From Saxidomus purpurata (taxonomy: Eukaryota; Mollusca; Bivalvia; Venerida; Veneridae): a stretch of DNA of 64,000 nucleotides. The notes beneath the pieces were generated by a model. The model did no database searches. It was given only the letters and a program-made list of their open reading frames with translations, and had not been told where the DNA came from. Positions 23,433 to 36,419 of this stretch are shown here, piece after piece. The DNA is taken from assembly GCA_022818135.1 (NCBI GenBank), contig JAFMSR010000017.1, positions 12,166,561 through 12,230,560 on the forward strand, given 5' to 3'. A program made the position numbers and the translations under genes. Position 1 is the first letter of the stretch; each line of letters opens with the position of its first letter.

Positions 23433-25090
23433 TAACGGCCGATTTGATTTGATTTGATGAGAATTTTATCAAGGTCCGTCCCAAAGAGCATGTATGTTAG
23501 CTTAGTATTTGGATGAGACCCCGGCATGTCTCCCGTCATGCCTAGAAATATAAATTTTGTTGCCAAAAAGTAGGAGAAATTTACCTGACTGCAATTTCCG
23601 GTCAGTATAGCCAAAGGTTGTTTGTGATTGGTTGCCAAAGATTAGGCCAATCACGGCGACCAATGAGATCAGAGTGTGATTGACCTAGTTTGAGTGTCTG
23701 GATCGTGGTAGCCTAACAATTTTTTAGCAATTTTGATGATAGATAGTATATGTGTTTGTTTTGTAAAGTAAAAATCCCCTTAATAAAGTATTGTCCTATT
23801 TTTATTTTGCTTAGCTTTTTGTGAAGATAAAAATTTTTTAATCGACCTGAATAAGAGATTAAAATGCTGTCCGAAAGACATTGGTTTACTTATTTAACAA
23901 GTTGAAAAGTATGCATGAATGTTTGACCTATTATCCTACTCTGAAATTTTGAAAATATAAAAACCCCTTAAAAGCCAAATAAACCAGCAGCCGCCGCAAG
24001 TGTCAGAGGTGTGTCACATAGGTCTTCCGTCGTCTGGAACGGGAACGAAATCGCCATCGTCGTAGCCGGTCGTAGCGATGTATTGTGACATACATCGTGA
24101 AGTTTGACGTTTTGAGAGAGAGAGAGAGATTGAATTTGGAAAATGTAACGCGTAGTCAAATATGTTATAAAGGAAAAAATTCTTACAAAGCCAAGGAACA
24201 ATTTAGCCACTTTAATAAAAGAATCAATAATTTATGGATAGATGAAAATAGTGGCAGTATTTACTTATTATTATAAAAATGTACTGTAATTGTTGCAATT
24301 ATTGTTGAAATGTTTAATCTGATTAATTATTTTGTGGTTTCAAGAATTTACTTATTATAAGAAAGTATATAAAACATCAAACAGGCTACTTTGTTAACTT
24401 TTACTTCTTTAATTATAAATAATCTATATACAATAAAAAAATTAAGTAGACTTGTACTGTTTGGTTTTTTACTACCGGAGCTTGAAGCAAAAGTCGGATA
24501 GTAAGTGAACCAATGGAGCCAGGAGAGACAAAAATGATTAGCCAATCAGCTGGGTGCTAATGACCGCCAGTTCGGTCTACTACTGTTGTAAGAGCAGTGT
24601 CTAATGCAATTTTCTATATCTTTGTATTAAACATAGAGCAGTTGCTAAAATGTGTCTATGATTATATGCATATTACTGTAGATCATGATTTCGTAAGAAT
24701 AGAAATATGATATTTTTTTGTAAAATTTGGTGTAAACTTCTCTTTAATTGTTTCTGAAGGGAATTTAAGTTTTTAATCGTTAATCTGTCTTATCTTTACT
24801 TATAAATAATAAAAGAAGTGAGTGTAGATCATGATCTGCATGATCGGCGATTCGGTCTTCGGACAGATGTTGGTGAACTACTATTTTTTTTTTTTTTGAT
24901 CCTGGTTGTCTAACCAGTACTTTCCATATCGTCGAGGTGTTAATGTGATTGGGTTTTTCGTGCCCGAGTAAGGTTGTTCTTAATGTAGTTTTGATCTTTT
25001 ATTACATATCTTTTAAATGGTGCGAAATTATAATTGCGAAAGTAAGATATGTTTTTTAAGATTAACATTGCTGTTCGTACTACTTGACCT
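23433..25090 (-). mobile_element. retroelement 3' region with (AAATC)n tail, second copy at 47,473-48,110
   Basis: Read on the minus strand, the element ends at 23,433 in three tandem copies of ATCAA. Segments 23,440-23,755, 24,670-24,770 and 24,860-25,085 align in order with 47,480-48,108. Shared words include GGTCCGTCC, CCAATCACGGCGACCAATGA, GATCATGATTTCGTAA, TGATCCTGGTTG.CTAACC and GTGATTGGGTTTTTCGTGCC. About 900 bp (23,755-24,670) is present only here. No ORF was recognised. It could be the 3' UTR of a LINE, possibly of the element at 25,808, or a non-autonomous retroposon. Confidence 0.6.
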
Positions 25091-26213
25091 GACCTACTTG
25101 TTGGTTTGGGTGACCTATTGCGACTTTTATTGCGCACGAACCGGATGGAGTTATAACAGGTGCGCGTTTGGTTTTATGGATCCGGCTAGTTTTTGACAGT
25201 AGATTACTGTTACCATTTTGGAAATAATTAGTGTTCTATTCATTTTCTGCAATGTCTGGGGTATCTATTTGTAGGATCAATCACTGTTTTTGTTTAGTTA
25301 TGACTCTTTATATGGGCATTAAGTCTGCGTTTTCTTGCTTAAGCAGTCATGAATTGTGATTGTTACTATTCCTACGTATTTCCAGTCATTGTCCTGGTGA
25401 TTAGTTTGGACATTTATTAGTTATATGTTTGTTTTTGTAATCACCAGGGGTGTGTTTTTGCGTGGGTTATAATGGTATATTGCCTCAGACACTAGTTTTT
25501 CCTCAGTAGGTATTAATTATCTTACTCAGGCACTAGAACCGCTGAAAAGTAAAACATGTGTTAAATTTATATATTTCTTTGTATTGACTCATACCTATCT
25601 AATCTACTGAGCTTCCGTCACATGCCATGTTGTACAGATGTATTTGTTGTAAACATATAGTACTTTTATGTGGTTATGGATTAATAAAGTATACTAAGCT
25701 ACTAAAAAGGAAATTTACAGGACACCCCTGATTTACAGAGAGCGAGTTTGGGGTTTCTTAGTGTGGAAATATTTGTTTTACGTCACTAAGATACGATACT
25801 AGCTTGTCTATTCTATTCTACTCTACGAAATAACATATTTACATTCTATAATAGACTTGCCGTATCTGCCCCTATGTAAATATAGCGATGTGTGATTAGT
25901 ATGCTGTGTGCTGTATATATGGTCATAGAGCTCAGGGTTGGCACCATGCATTCCGCGCACCTTGCTCCTGCAGAGTCCAAGTACTGTTTTTCCCCCAGTT
26001 GCGAGTTACGCATTATTTCATTCAGAATGGGAGTCCCAAATAAAGGGTAAGATACGGTTTTTAGTCGATCCACACTTGCGCAGTCCGTGTAGTACATCAT
26101 ACTTCCCCTTGGTCTTTTGGTTCGACCGTGTGGGTGTGTAGGTTCGAGTATTTGTAGTGTGTGTGTTTTTTCTGGTGTTTTGCCGAGCAGTCCATATTGT
26201 AATCAGTCGTAAT

Positions 26214-29200
26214 CTATATTTTTTCCTTGTATCCTATATTTGTGATAAATTCGAATACGGCCAGGCGAATATCTTGTGCTATTTCTTTTGGTGGGTCTAA
26301 CAGTGTTTTTTCCGTGATGGTTATTAATTCTAATTTCAGAAGTTTTGTTTCAAAAATTTTCCTTTCTTCCGAATATAGTGGGCAGTGGAACATTAGATGG
26401 CCAAAATTTTCTATTTCGTTACAGTTTTGACAGTTTTTGTCTGTTATGTATCGGTCCCCTTTAAGATAGCTACTTTTTAGTTTAAGTCTAGTGTACATTG
26501 TGTCTATTTTTCTATCATGGTGGTACCTTTGTAAAAAGCTAGGCGGTTTGATGTTAATCTCTATGTTATGAGTGGAGCAGTAAGTTCCCCATTGCTGTAG
26601 ATATTTTTGTTTTACTTTATCTTTTATGATGCTGTAGACTTCCGGTACGCTGAGCTTAATAGGAATTTCTGTACCGGAAGTGCTGCCGTATTTTGCTTTG
26701 TCGTCTGCTAATTCATTTCCGTCAATGCCAACATGACTCGGTACCCACATTAACTGAATTTCGTCCCCTCTATGCTTTATGTTTGTAACGGACTTTAAAA
26801 TACTGTAAATCATTTCTTGCCTATGAGACTGACCTGATTTTATTGCTAATAAAGAACTCAGACTGTCGCTAATAATGACTGCTTTTGGAATATAGTTTTC
26901 TTCACAATATGTTATAGCGTAGTCTATTGCTGCTAATTCACATGTGAATATTGAAACTTGATGGTGAAGTTTCAGACTTTTGTTATGTAAGATTGTTCCG
27001 TCGTCTCCTATAACTACTATGCCCGCCCCTGCTATTTGTTTTGAAGGGTCCTTACTTCCATCTGTATAAATTTGGATGAAGTCTCTAAAGTGCCGAATAA
27101 TGTTTAAATTATCAATAATTTTGTTTTTTTCCCCGTGTTCTGATTTGTTAATTTTTCCTACTAAATCTAAATTAATCTCGGGCATTTCAATATTGATAAA
27201 TTGTTCATAGCACGGTTCTTGAATTTGGGTTTCGCCTAGGCCGTATTCTGTGATAAGAGTTCTGATGTGTTGTGTGTAAGGTTTCTTTAAATTTTTGTTA
27301 CTTTTGATTTTGTAGAAATATGCTGGGTGGTCGCATATATCATCATTGATAGGTAAGTTTGGGCCCAGTCTGGAGCTTCTGGCCCAATATTTTAGTGCTT
27401 GAAGTTCTCTCTGTAAAGGTAGTGGGATCATAGCTGTTTCGGTATGTAATGGGAGAGTAGAGGTATGCCTCGGACATCCTATTATGGTTTTTAGTGCCCT
27501 ATTTTGTATTTTTTGAACCTTTTTTAGTTGTGATTCTTTTGCGGAGGCGTATACTATGCTGCCATAATTGATTTTGCTAAGGATGAGGGCCTTGTAAATG
27601 TTTAGAAGACATTTTTTGTCTGTACCCCAAGATTTTCCCTTTACTGCTCTTATGATATTGAGATCTTTAAGACATCTTTTTGTCATATATTCTATATGCA
27701 TTTTCCAAGAAAGTGTTTTGTCAAAATACATTCCCAGGAATTTTGCGTGTTCATTGTATGTGAGGTTCGTACCACATAACGTTAATTTCGGAAAGTTGGT
27801 GGCTCTTTCCGAAGGTTTTACGGACTGTCTATGTATTAATAAAACTTGAGTTTTAGCTGGGTTAATTATGAAGCCCCATGATTTGCTCCATTTTTCTATT
27901 GTATTCAAAACAGTTTGAGCTTTTTTAACTGCCTGTACCGGACTATATGAGGTTAGCCATGTGGCTGAATCATCTACAAATTGAGATATTTTAGCATTTA
28001 TAGTTGGTTTTTCTCTGTTTAATCCATTAATTTGTGTTTCAAAGGTATTCATCATGAGGCTGAAAATTATGGGAGATAATACCGCTCCCTGGGGGCACCC
28101 ATTTACTGTTTCCACTACCTCTGAGAGAGCTCCATTGTATTTTACCTTAATCTGTCTGTTTTGTAGAAAGCACCTTAACCATTTTATCATGCGTCCTTGT
28201 ATACCAGAGTTATGGAGTTGCAAGAGTGCTCCTTCGTTCCACATTTTATCAAAAGCATTACTAAGGTCTAAAAATATAGCTATGAGATATTTATGTTCTG
28301 CCTGTGCTATTTGGCCATCTGACTAATCGTGTGATATTGTCGTCATATGAATGATGTGTTCTGCATCCTGATTGGTATTTAGACATTATATTGTTTTTTT
28401 CCAAATATGCGCACAGTCTGGGTTTTATCATTTTTTGCATTAATTTTGTAAACGTTGATGTTAAAGAAATTGGTCTGTACGAGGCAGGTTCATTTTTGTC
28501 TTTATTAGGTTTTAGTAATGGAATGATAACTGCATGATTCCAGCTTTCTGGTGTGGTGCCCTCTACCCATGATTGATTAAATATTTGTAATAATGTATTT
28601 CTACTTTCCTGTGGTAATTTTTTAAGTATTTTGTAATGTATCAGATCTTCTCCCGGTGCACCGTCCTTGCAGTTCGACAAAGCTTGATTAAATTCGAATA
28701 TAGTAAATTCTTGGTTGTATTCTTGGGAGTTGTCATTATTCCTATTATTGATATGTTCATTAACTGCTCTGTTAATAATACTTTTGTTTGATAAAAATTC
28801 TCTAGTGTATCCGTTATTACTACTGGCTTCAGCATACTGTTGGACTAATGCGTTAGCTTTTTCTTTTGGCTCAGTGATAATTTGCTGGCCTATTTTAAAG
28901 ACTGGATTGCTTTTTGGTACGCTGCCTTTTACTTTGTTAACAAAATTCCAAACTTCTTTAGATGAGGTATTGCTTGTTATAGTTGAGCAGAAATTGCGAC
29001 AACTGTCTTGCTTCGCTTTTTTTACTACTCTTACTGCTCTTGCTCGGGCCATTTTGAATAGTATGAGAGTTATGGGAGTTTTTTCCCTTTTATGAATTTT
29101 ACGCCTAATTTCTCTACTTCGTATGGCTTCGTGGCATTCCTGTGTCCACCATACTTTTTTGACTCTAGTTTTTACAATTTTGGTTTGGATTTTGGAATTG

Positions 29201-30119
29201 TTTTTTCTAAAATACTATTGAGTATATCTAAAAATTCTTTGAAATTTTGTTCAACTGTTTGTTCTTTAATCTTATAATTCAATTCTGTAATGCATAAATG
29301 GTGAAATTCCATCCACTGGGCAGTGGATGCCTTGTCTATGAGCCATTTTTCATTTATTATTGCATTTTCAAACCTTATTGGTGTTTCTATTATTGTTATT
29401 ACAGGAAGATGGTCACTATTGAAGCTATTGTCGACTACAAGGAACGTTGCCCTATGGTGCAGACCTGAGGAGACTATAGACAGATCCAGGGCTGAGTCTG
29501 TCTGGTTTGCCTGCTCGGCGAGACGGGTGCATTGGCCATCATTGATGCAATTGAGATCTGACTCATTCATGAAGTCTATCAGATCCTCTGCCTCAGCATC
29601 GCGCCTAAAATCATTTTCGGGGTTCCAAAGTGGATGTTTTAAGTTAAAGTCTGCTACTATTACATTAGACTGTCCTAAGTTTTTGAAGATATTCCTAAAG
29701 ACATTTATGTTGTTGTTTTCTTTACTGTTTGTGTAATAATTATAAATCGATACGTTACTATCTTTGCCAATGATCTCTATTGCAATGTTTTGATTAACAG
29801 TATTATAGTCCGTTTGTTTTGTTAAGTATGAAAGTCCGTTGCGGACATATATACATAATCCCCCTGAGGTGGGGGTTTCTTTGTTGTAAAACATAACTGG
29901 TTTTTGATAATCCTTGAATTTGAAAGGATTATGTTTTTCTGCCAAAAGAGTTTCTTGTAAACAAATAACATCTATAGGTTCTGTTTGGTCTATGAGAAAG
30001 TTTTGTAATTTATTACATTTACTATATGATTCATATCTCATACCCCGAATATTCCATGATATGATGCTGAGGCAGGGCCTGACGGACTCAGTATTTACCT
30101 CAGCTGTTTTGTGATCCAT
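26214..30119 (-). pseudogene. LINE ORF2: APE endonuclease, reverse transcriptase, RNase H
   Basis: The endonuclease (30,119-29,172) shows SWNIRG, CLQET, GGLCIYVR and SDHLPV motifs. The reverse transcriptase (about 29,050-27,400) shows KPNKDKNEPASYRPISL and catalytic FVDD (near 27,975). RNase H (about 27,070-26,640) shows YTDGSK, CELAAI, ISDSLSSL and VPSHVGIDGNELAD. A CxxC...H...C knuckle lies near the C terminus (about 26,430). The enzyme nicks target DNA and copies its own RNA into it. Single-base frameshifts near 29,175 (between endonuclease and RT) and near 28,315 (just before RT motif A) split the frame into three, so this copy is probably inactive unless those are sequencing errors. All four RNase H motif blocks are present. 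Confidence 0.9.
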
Positions 30120-30162
30120 TAAAGAATTATTCGGAGTTGTTTTTGGTTAATTATTAATTAAT

Positions 30163-32493
30163 CTATGGTCTGCATATGTTTAGCGGACAGTGAATTGCCA
30201 TTTGTCCATTTGGGCCTGGGTACATGATATGGGGGTGTGGGTGATTTGAATTTGTGATATCCCTTAAGTTTGGTATTGTGTGTGGCTCCCCTCGGAATCT
30301 GTAATACATTGGGCTAGTATGTTGTCTTGTACGGAACCCATAATTCCCTCCCCAATTTGGTTCTCTTTTAATTTGTCTGTGAGGTGGGTGTAGGGGATAA
30401 GTACACCGTTCTTGTTTTATTTTAATTATTTCTTTCGTATTGAGTGTTCTTTTGGGTGTTGGGGGTTTTGGAGTATCTACTTTTGGTGTTTCTTGGGGTT
30501 TCTTAGCAGTTGGGGTGGGGGTGACAACGGGTGTAGGAGATTTATCTTGAGGGGTGTGCTTTAGTTCGGCACATTTTGATTCGTACTCTTTTTTGATTTT
30601 ACTATTTGCTTCGTTTATTTTTTTGAACATAACTTCTATAGACGGGGCAGGTTTTGCTGGAGCCCCAGTGATTTCCTGAACAATTGTTACATTTTAATTC
30701 TCTAGCATTGCACAGTCCTATTTCGTGATTACCGGTGCATTTCGGGCATTTAATCTTATTTCTGCATTGTCTTGTTTTGTGCCCGGGAGCCTGACACTTT
30801 CTACATCTAATGTATCCTAGCGTTGTTGGTCTTACTAGTAAATTTGTCCCTTTCAGTCTTAATGGCATTTCTTCGCATGTGAAAGTTATTATTAATTCAT
30901 TGGTAATTTCCCCTTTTCCCTTGTTAATAAATTCTTTTTGCCTTATTGTTGCAATGTTTTTGTTGTTTTTTATAAGCGTATGCCTTAATTGTTCGGTGCT
31001 CTGGTTTTTTGGCACCTCTAAAACTCCCATGCTGATTTTTGCTATTTTTGAGGTAGGGGGTTTTTTGTTTTCTATTTTGATTTCATGTCTTCCGAACCTG
31101 AAATCTGTGATTTTCGTTTCAAAATCTTTTCTTACTTGGAGAAATAAAGCCCCCTTATTGTTTTCCAATTTCCTTATGACATTACCGCCGAATTGATGTT
31201 TTAATTTTTTTTCTATATTTGATAATTTCTGTGTGCTTAATCCCCCTTGAACCCCCTTTATGACCATATCGACCCATTTTTCTTTAATGATTTCTTTTTG
31301 TTCAGTGGTCTGTTGTTTTGTAGAAGGGGGTGATGGGGTGGGGGTTGTTTTTAGATTTTTCGTTTTGGTGGCGATTTTTTCCCCTCCCTCTTCTAAAATC
31401 TGAAATTTGTTCTTTAATTGGATGAGAGAAATAATTTTGTTATTTTTCCTTTCATTTTGAGGGGTGTCTAATATTTCTATTGGGGTAGATGTATTGCCCT
31501 CATTGTTGATATTGATTTGAATTGGGCTATTTAAGATTATTTGGGATGTTATTGCCCCCCCCCTTTACTGAGACTGTTATCTTTTTGAATTTTTGGTGAT
31601 CCTAATAATACTGGGGATGGTTGTGACCCCCCTTCTGTCCTGGTAATTTGTTTTTTAGGGGTGTCCTGTTTTTTTGTTCTTTTTAACTAATACATATTCA
31701 TTCTCTAGTCTACTCACTACTCTAAAATATACATCTTCATCTACCTTTGTGAAATTGCAGAGAGAATTTTTCGATAAATTTATCTCCCTGTCTTGATCTG
31801 GCGTATCTGGGGTTTGCCCTTGATTATTAGTTTGCCCTACTTGATAATCAAGATTTTCAGTCTTTGTGACTGCTGACACCCTGTTGTTTGTCTCTGTTTG
31901 TGTAACACCTACTCTACTTGAATTATTGACAGTTTGCGTACTAAGTGGCACTGAATTTGTTTCAGTTTGAGTGCAATTTTTGACACTTGTGGTTCGAGTT
32001 TCTTTGTTTACTTGATAATCAAGGTTTTCAGTCTGTGTGTCTGCTGACACCCTATTGTTTGTCTCTATTTGTGTAACACCTACTCTACTTGAATTATTGA
32101 CAGTTTGCGTACTAAATGACACTGATTTTGTTTCCGTTTGAGTTCACTTATTGACACTTGTGGTTTGAGTGTCTTTGTTTATAGTGCTGTTATTGTCACT
32201 GGCACTTGTCGACATCTTCCTAGCACTAACTATTTCCTCTACTCTATCTTGCATTGTTTTTGTTGAGGCATTCCCTACTCTACTCATTGATATTTCTTCG
32301 AGTGTCAGGTTTAGCTCACGCCATGAAAATCTCTCTGAGATTATGTGTGACCTGCCACCTGCTAAGTCGTTGACTAGCCTGATCGTTCTACTCTGTTGTG
32401 CCCTACGGGCTACTGTACTTATTCTTTTTTTTTGCTCTGACTGCTTTAACTGCAGATACCTTTGCCTTTGACGCCAATTGTTTTATGCCAATC
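30163..32493 (-). pseudogene. LINE ORF1, gag-like nucleic-acid-binding protein with three CCHC knuckles
   Basis: The start MIGIKQLASKAK lies at 32,493. Going downstream there is a basic N-terminal segment, a helical-looking stretch, two 57-residue Thr/Gln-rich repeats, a low-complexity linker, and a conserved block with LKHQFGGNVIRKL and LVRPTTLGYIRCRKCQ. Then come three zinc knuckles (CRKCQAPGHKTRQC, CPKCTGNHEIGLC, CNNCSGNHWGSSKTC) and a Pro/Thr-rich tail. It should coat the LINE RNA in the RNP. Breaks are a frameshift at a T9 run (32,425-32,433), a nonsense TGA at 32,144-32,146, frameshifts near 31,650 and at a C9 run (31,555-31,563), and one at a T7 run (30,618-30,624). It ends 43 bp before ORF2. 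Confidence 0.8.
31841..32182 (-). repeat. two in-frame 171-bp repeats inside LINE ORF1
   Basis: The words CTTGATAATCAAG, TTTTCAGTC, TGCTGACACCCT and TGTGTAACACCTACTC recur with a spacing of 171 bp (57 codons). The encoded repeat is rich in Thr, Gln, Asn and Ser and includes STQTVNNSSRVGVTQ. One repeat carries a nonsense codon where the other has Cys-Thr. Confidence 0.85.
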
Positions 32494-32649
32494 ATTATTC
32501 TTTTTGATTTATTCTTTAAAAAATGTCGAAAAAGTAAAAAAACACTTAGATATTATGTATATGAATTTTGAAAGAGTTCGTTTACTTAATAAACAAATAA
32601 TATTTGCCGAAAGATGACGTTACGTTATGATCGACCTGTCCTGAATTTT

Positions 32650-34670
32650 GAGCACTTTTTGTTATACTTTCTTAATTGTCTTCCCTTATATACCATTGAA
32701 TTACCTTGGACCCCACTAAACCTTTTTTCTCTTTTCCCACTGAAAATAAATACTTGCGTTTCAGCTCTCTTTTTAGTTATTTACTAGTTGAATTAATAGT
32801 TTATACACTACGCTTACTTACTGGGTCTTGATTCTAATAATCAAGACTCTTTTCCTAACTTAGCTACTAAATTCTGTTTTGAAGAATAATAGTCGGTTTA
32901 CCTAAGTATTCCGGCTATCTTTCACCTAATTTTCAACAACTATTGTCCCAGCCAAATGCTTTCCTAGTTTAACTTTCTTACCCCACTTTTGTTTTTTCTT
33001 TACCCTTGTCTTTCCGGCTCGTAACTTATCCTATTCTTTATCCTTAATCCTGATCTCGTATCCCTCCTAGTGGCACTTAACTTAAGTAAAAAAAAATTAA
33101 CACTTAAACACTAACTTTTTAGCTTATGAAATTTTTTATCTCGAATATTTTCTAAGTACGAAAAATTTTCGGACTTAATTGATCTGAGTGACAATATCTG
33201 AGCACATATTTTTACATGTTGACAGATCAACAGTCAGGTGAGAAGTGAGGGAGTATTGGCCGGTACGGAATCACAACTTTTATTTCATTATGATGTCAGT
33301 TACCTAGCAACAAAGTGACGTTAAGACGCCATCTAGCGACACAGCCTATGCATGTGCAGTATCGTGCGTTTTCCTTTATAAGTCTGCTCCGAGGTATCGT
33401 AAAATGAAAATTCAAAATGTGCTGTTTAGAAGGGGATATTCTCTCTCGATTGGTATATTTGAATGTATTGAACTAACTTGAATATATATTACGGTGGTAG
33501 ACAAACGACGTCCAAACGGACAAATGTACGCATAAATGTGAATTTAGCCAATACGCCCTGGTAAAAGTCTTTAAAAGATTAACAATGTATCCAACGAGCA
33601 ATTATCTACAAAATTAGAACAAACAAATGTACTTTTTTGTCTTACTTTTTTCAGTATTGGTGCGCCTTTTATGTCACTGTAATCCGTAAAATGAAAGAAA
33701 TTTGACGTCGAAATGTCCTTATGTGGTTGTATTTTGCATATCGATTTTGTCAATTTATGTATATAGTCCTGGCAGAAGTCTTTCAAAATACACATTGTTT
33801 GCATCGCTAATATATATAAAATACAGTAGTAACAAGTTTTATCGATACAGAGCCGGCTTCGGTCGTCGGCTCCTGAAAAGTGGTCCAGCGATGGAATAAT
33901 GTGGGAATGGAACTTCAGAGAGGAATCGTAAGGAGATTCGGGGGGGAGGGGGCGAGGGGGGAGGGAGCGTGCCCGTCCTCCAGACAAAATATCAATGCTT
34001 CTGTATTTGTATTGCATTGTATGTACGTTTGCAAATTGAACTTTAAGATATGTTTGCAGATTTTGTTTTGAAAAGGTATGAACTATCTAGGAAAATTCAG
34101 CATATTTATTTATGTTATTGCGCTTCTGGTAACATCAACATACCACTATTCAACTGATAGCGATTGATACTTTGAAGATTGCTTTTGAAATGACACACTA
34201 GCATATTCCAGTTTGATGTATAAAATACACAGTATGAAACAATAGCATGTCAGCAAAACTAAAGTTTATGATTTTGTACATGTGATTATTGATTTATTGT
34301 GCTAGACTTTAATTACAAACGTTCTCACATAATACAAAAGGTAAGATTAAGACAAAAAGCTGCCGCGAGTGTCACGTTTTTTGTGTTACAGAATATTACC
34401 ATACATGAATATTATTTAAAAGGGCTGTTTAGTTAGACTACGCGTACTGATTGAAAGTGTTTGCGTTTGATCCGGAGAAAATCCGATGTGGAAAAAGAGA
34501 GAACTGAAATGAAAAGCTATAAACGTATGATGAAACATATGAAAAGTGACTGTAGGAACTTTGCAGTAGCAGATGTTGGTTATAGCAGCTGCACTTGCAA
34601 ATCGTGAAATTTACAAAAGACGTAGCTGCGTAGGAGACTAACATTGAAACAAATATTTTAAGTCAGCGAA
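32650..34670. other. no gene recognised; G-rich patch at 33,935-33,972
   Basis: The first part may be the 5' UTR of the LINE, but no boundary is visible. A small perfect hairpin, GTCTTGATT and AATCAAGAC, lies near 32,825-32,850. A purine/G-rich run (GGGGGGGAGGGGGCGAGG type) at about 33,938-33,972 could form a G-quadruplex. The 148-codon minus-strand frame at 33,571-34,017 has no recognisable motif. Confidence 0.4.
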
Positions 34671-34679
34671 TAATGATCA

Positions 34680-35110
34680 GCTAGCTTAATAATTTCTGTC
34701 ATGAGCACGAGGTTCATATCGAAATATCCGTCACCGACGGTAACTGTTTTGTTGTGAACGAGGCTCTGCCGAGTTCCCGCTAAACAGTTACCCGAGGTGA
34801 CGGATATTTCCATCTGAGCAAAGTGTCTCATGACGGAAACTTTTTCTTGCATACCGTCTTGCACTTTAAAGTAGATTTCTAAATGCAAACTTATCAAAAT
34901 GAGGAATTATCATGAAAAACAAACGATTTTCTGGCGTTGTGTTTAGGAAAGTGACGTCACAATGTTTATAACATTACGTCATAAGTAATTAATGAAAGTC
35001 GTCTGGCATAGGAGGGGTGCCAGACCGGTTTTTCCGGCATGGGCAAAATCACCGGAAATGCCGATCCGATATGCAAGAAAATCTTTTCCAGCGTGTTACC
35101 CGGAGGTAAT
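34680..35110. repeat. fold-back-containing dispersed repeat, inverted copy at 42,240-42,610
   Basis: The hairpin at 34,721-34,810 has arms GAAATATCCGTCACC and GGTGACGGATATTTC with AACTGTTTTG/TAAACAGTTACC inside. It is followed by GCATACCGTCTTGCA, AAAGTGACGTCAC and GCCGATCCGATATGC. The reverse complement of 42,240-42,610 has the same order of motifs. Confidence 0.75.
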
Positions 35111-35159
35111 TGATGAATCAAATCCCAATCAATGCATCGATACCTCAACCTGAATACTT

Positions 35160-36410
35160 ATTTCAAATACCATTAATTTATAGATAATCATGACTTACGA
35201 TAGTAATATTAAGTCGGATTACTCCAAGAAATCTAAGTTCAACCCCCATTCAGTCGCATCAATAGTTTTACGCTACAGACTTACATGTTAAATCAAGACC
35301 AGGGATGCAAATGTGGTAATTTATTTGAAAATATAGACGGTATAACTTTATGGTATGTTGTCATACTAAAATATGATAGTACATGTATTTAGAAAAATAA
35401 CCGTATTCAAAGTGAAGCACCATTCAAAATTTTGTAAATTTTGTAAAACCTCACTTTCCGTATCTTTAATTAATTATTAGAAGACCGAGATTGGTAGACA
35501 TTGAAAACGTTCATCTATGATTGGCACCTTACCATGAAATTTTGTTAGGCATTCAACGATTTGGATTTGAAATGCAACACCTGTGTAACAGTGCTAGGAC
35601 CAAGGTTTCTCCAACAAACTATTAATCTGGCATGTAATTGATATCTTCAGGGTGATAATCAAGTGGCCATTACTGCCCAGCATGATGTAGCATGATGTAG
35701 CTATTAATTACTTGTGGTCAGAACATTTTGGGGATTATTTTCCCATGGTGCTGATAAAATGGATGTAGGATACAACATTATGTTTGCAAACTGTATTTGT
35801 GAATCATACATTTACACTGCATAATAAGTTAAGTAAATCATGGTATGTTCAGTGTAAGCTTTAACAGTTATAATATAGAATGATATATTTAGGGAAATAC
35901 ATGGTTGTACTGCTAATTAGAGAATATAGCTAATGAATTGCTAAAGCATGTTTCTTTTGCCATAAAAAGATAATGAAGTAAGCATGTATAAAATATTTAA
36001 CAAAACTACTGACGGAAATAAATATTTCTTAGGGATATACTTAGCTAAATATTATAGAAAACTCATAAATATCTAAACACTCAATATACAGTTTAATGTT
36101 ACACGAAAAGGTTCACAAGGTAAACGCGTTAAGTATTTCCTGCCTTTCATAAGATATTTTTCAACTGCAAAACAATTCATTATGGCAATAAGACAAAATG
36201 AATTCAACTATATAGGTAATACTGATTTAAAAATAAACTTATAGATCTCAGATATATTCAGGGATTTTCCAAGACCCAAATTAATTTGCTTAATGTAATA
36301 ATCTAAACACACTTAAGCATTGATAATTCCAGTATATAGTCATTTCACGTATCTTGACACAGGTAAAACAAATTACTTGTTACTAGATATGGTAATGGAA
36401 TTGCAAATTC
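35160..36410. other. AT-rich stretch, nothing recognised
   Basis: No ORF with protein character and no clear repeat was seen. Two adjacent copies of AGCATGATGT at about 35,680-35,697 are the only local duplication noticed. Confidence 0.4.
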
Positions 36411-36419
36411 AAAACGATA

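Larger units (their letters stand above)
25808..32640 (-). mobile_element. near full-length I-like LINE (ORF1, endonuclease, RT, RNase H)
   Basis: A minus-strand non-LTR retrotransposon of about 7 kb. ORF1 (zinc knuckles) spans about 32,493-30,163 and ORF2 spans 30,119-26,214. An RNase H domain after the RT, plus an apurinic-type endonuclease, fits the I superfamily as known from insects and molluscs. A tail-like GTAGAGTAGAATAGAATAG lies at 25,808-25,826 on the minus strand and may mark the 3' end. The 5' boundary beyond 32,500 is not determined, and no target-site duplication was found. The element is not intact: several frameshifts and nonsense codons are described under its ORFs. Confidence 0.85.

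Noticed and set aside
25808..25826. Certain 3' end of the LINE
   Set aside because: The TAGAA-like tail is suggestive, but no matching target-site duplication was found, so the boundary is given only as tentative.
28715..31196. Plus-strand open frames of 126-137 codons
   Set aside because: They are antisense to the LINE ORFs, whose protein motifs are clear on the minus strand.
33571..34017. 148-codon minus-strand open frame
   Set aside because: No recognisable domain, low-complexity Pro/Arg start over a G-rich patch, no splice or codon evidence.
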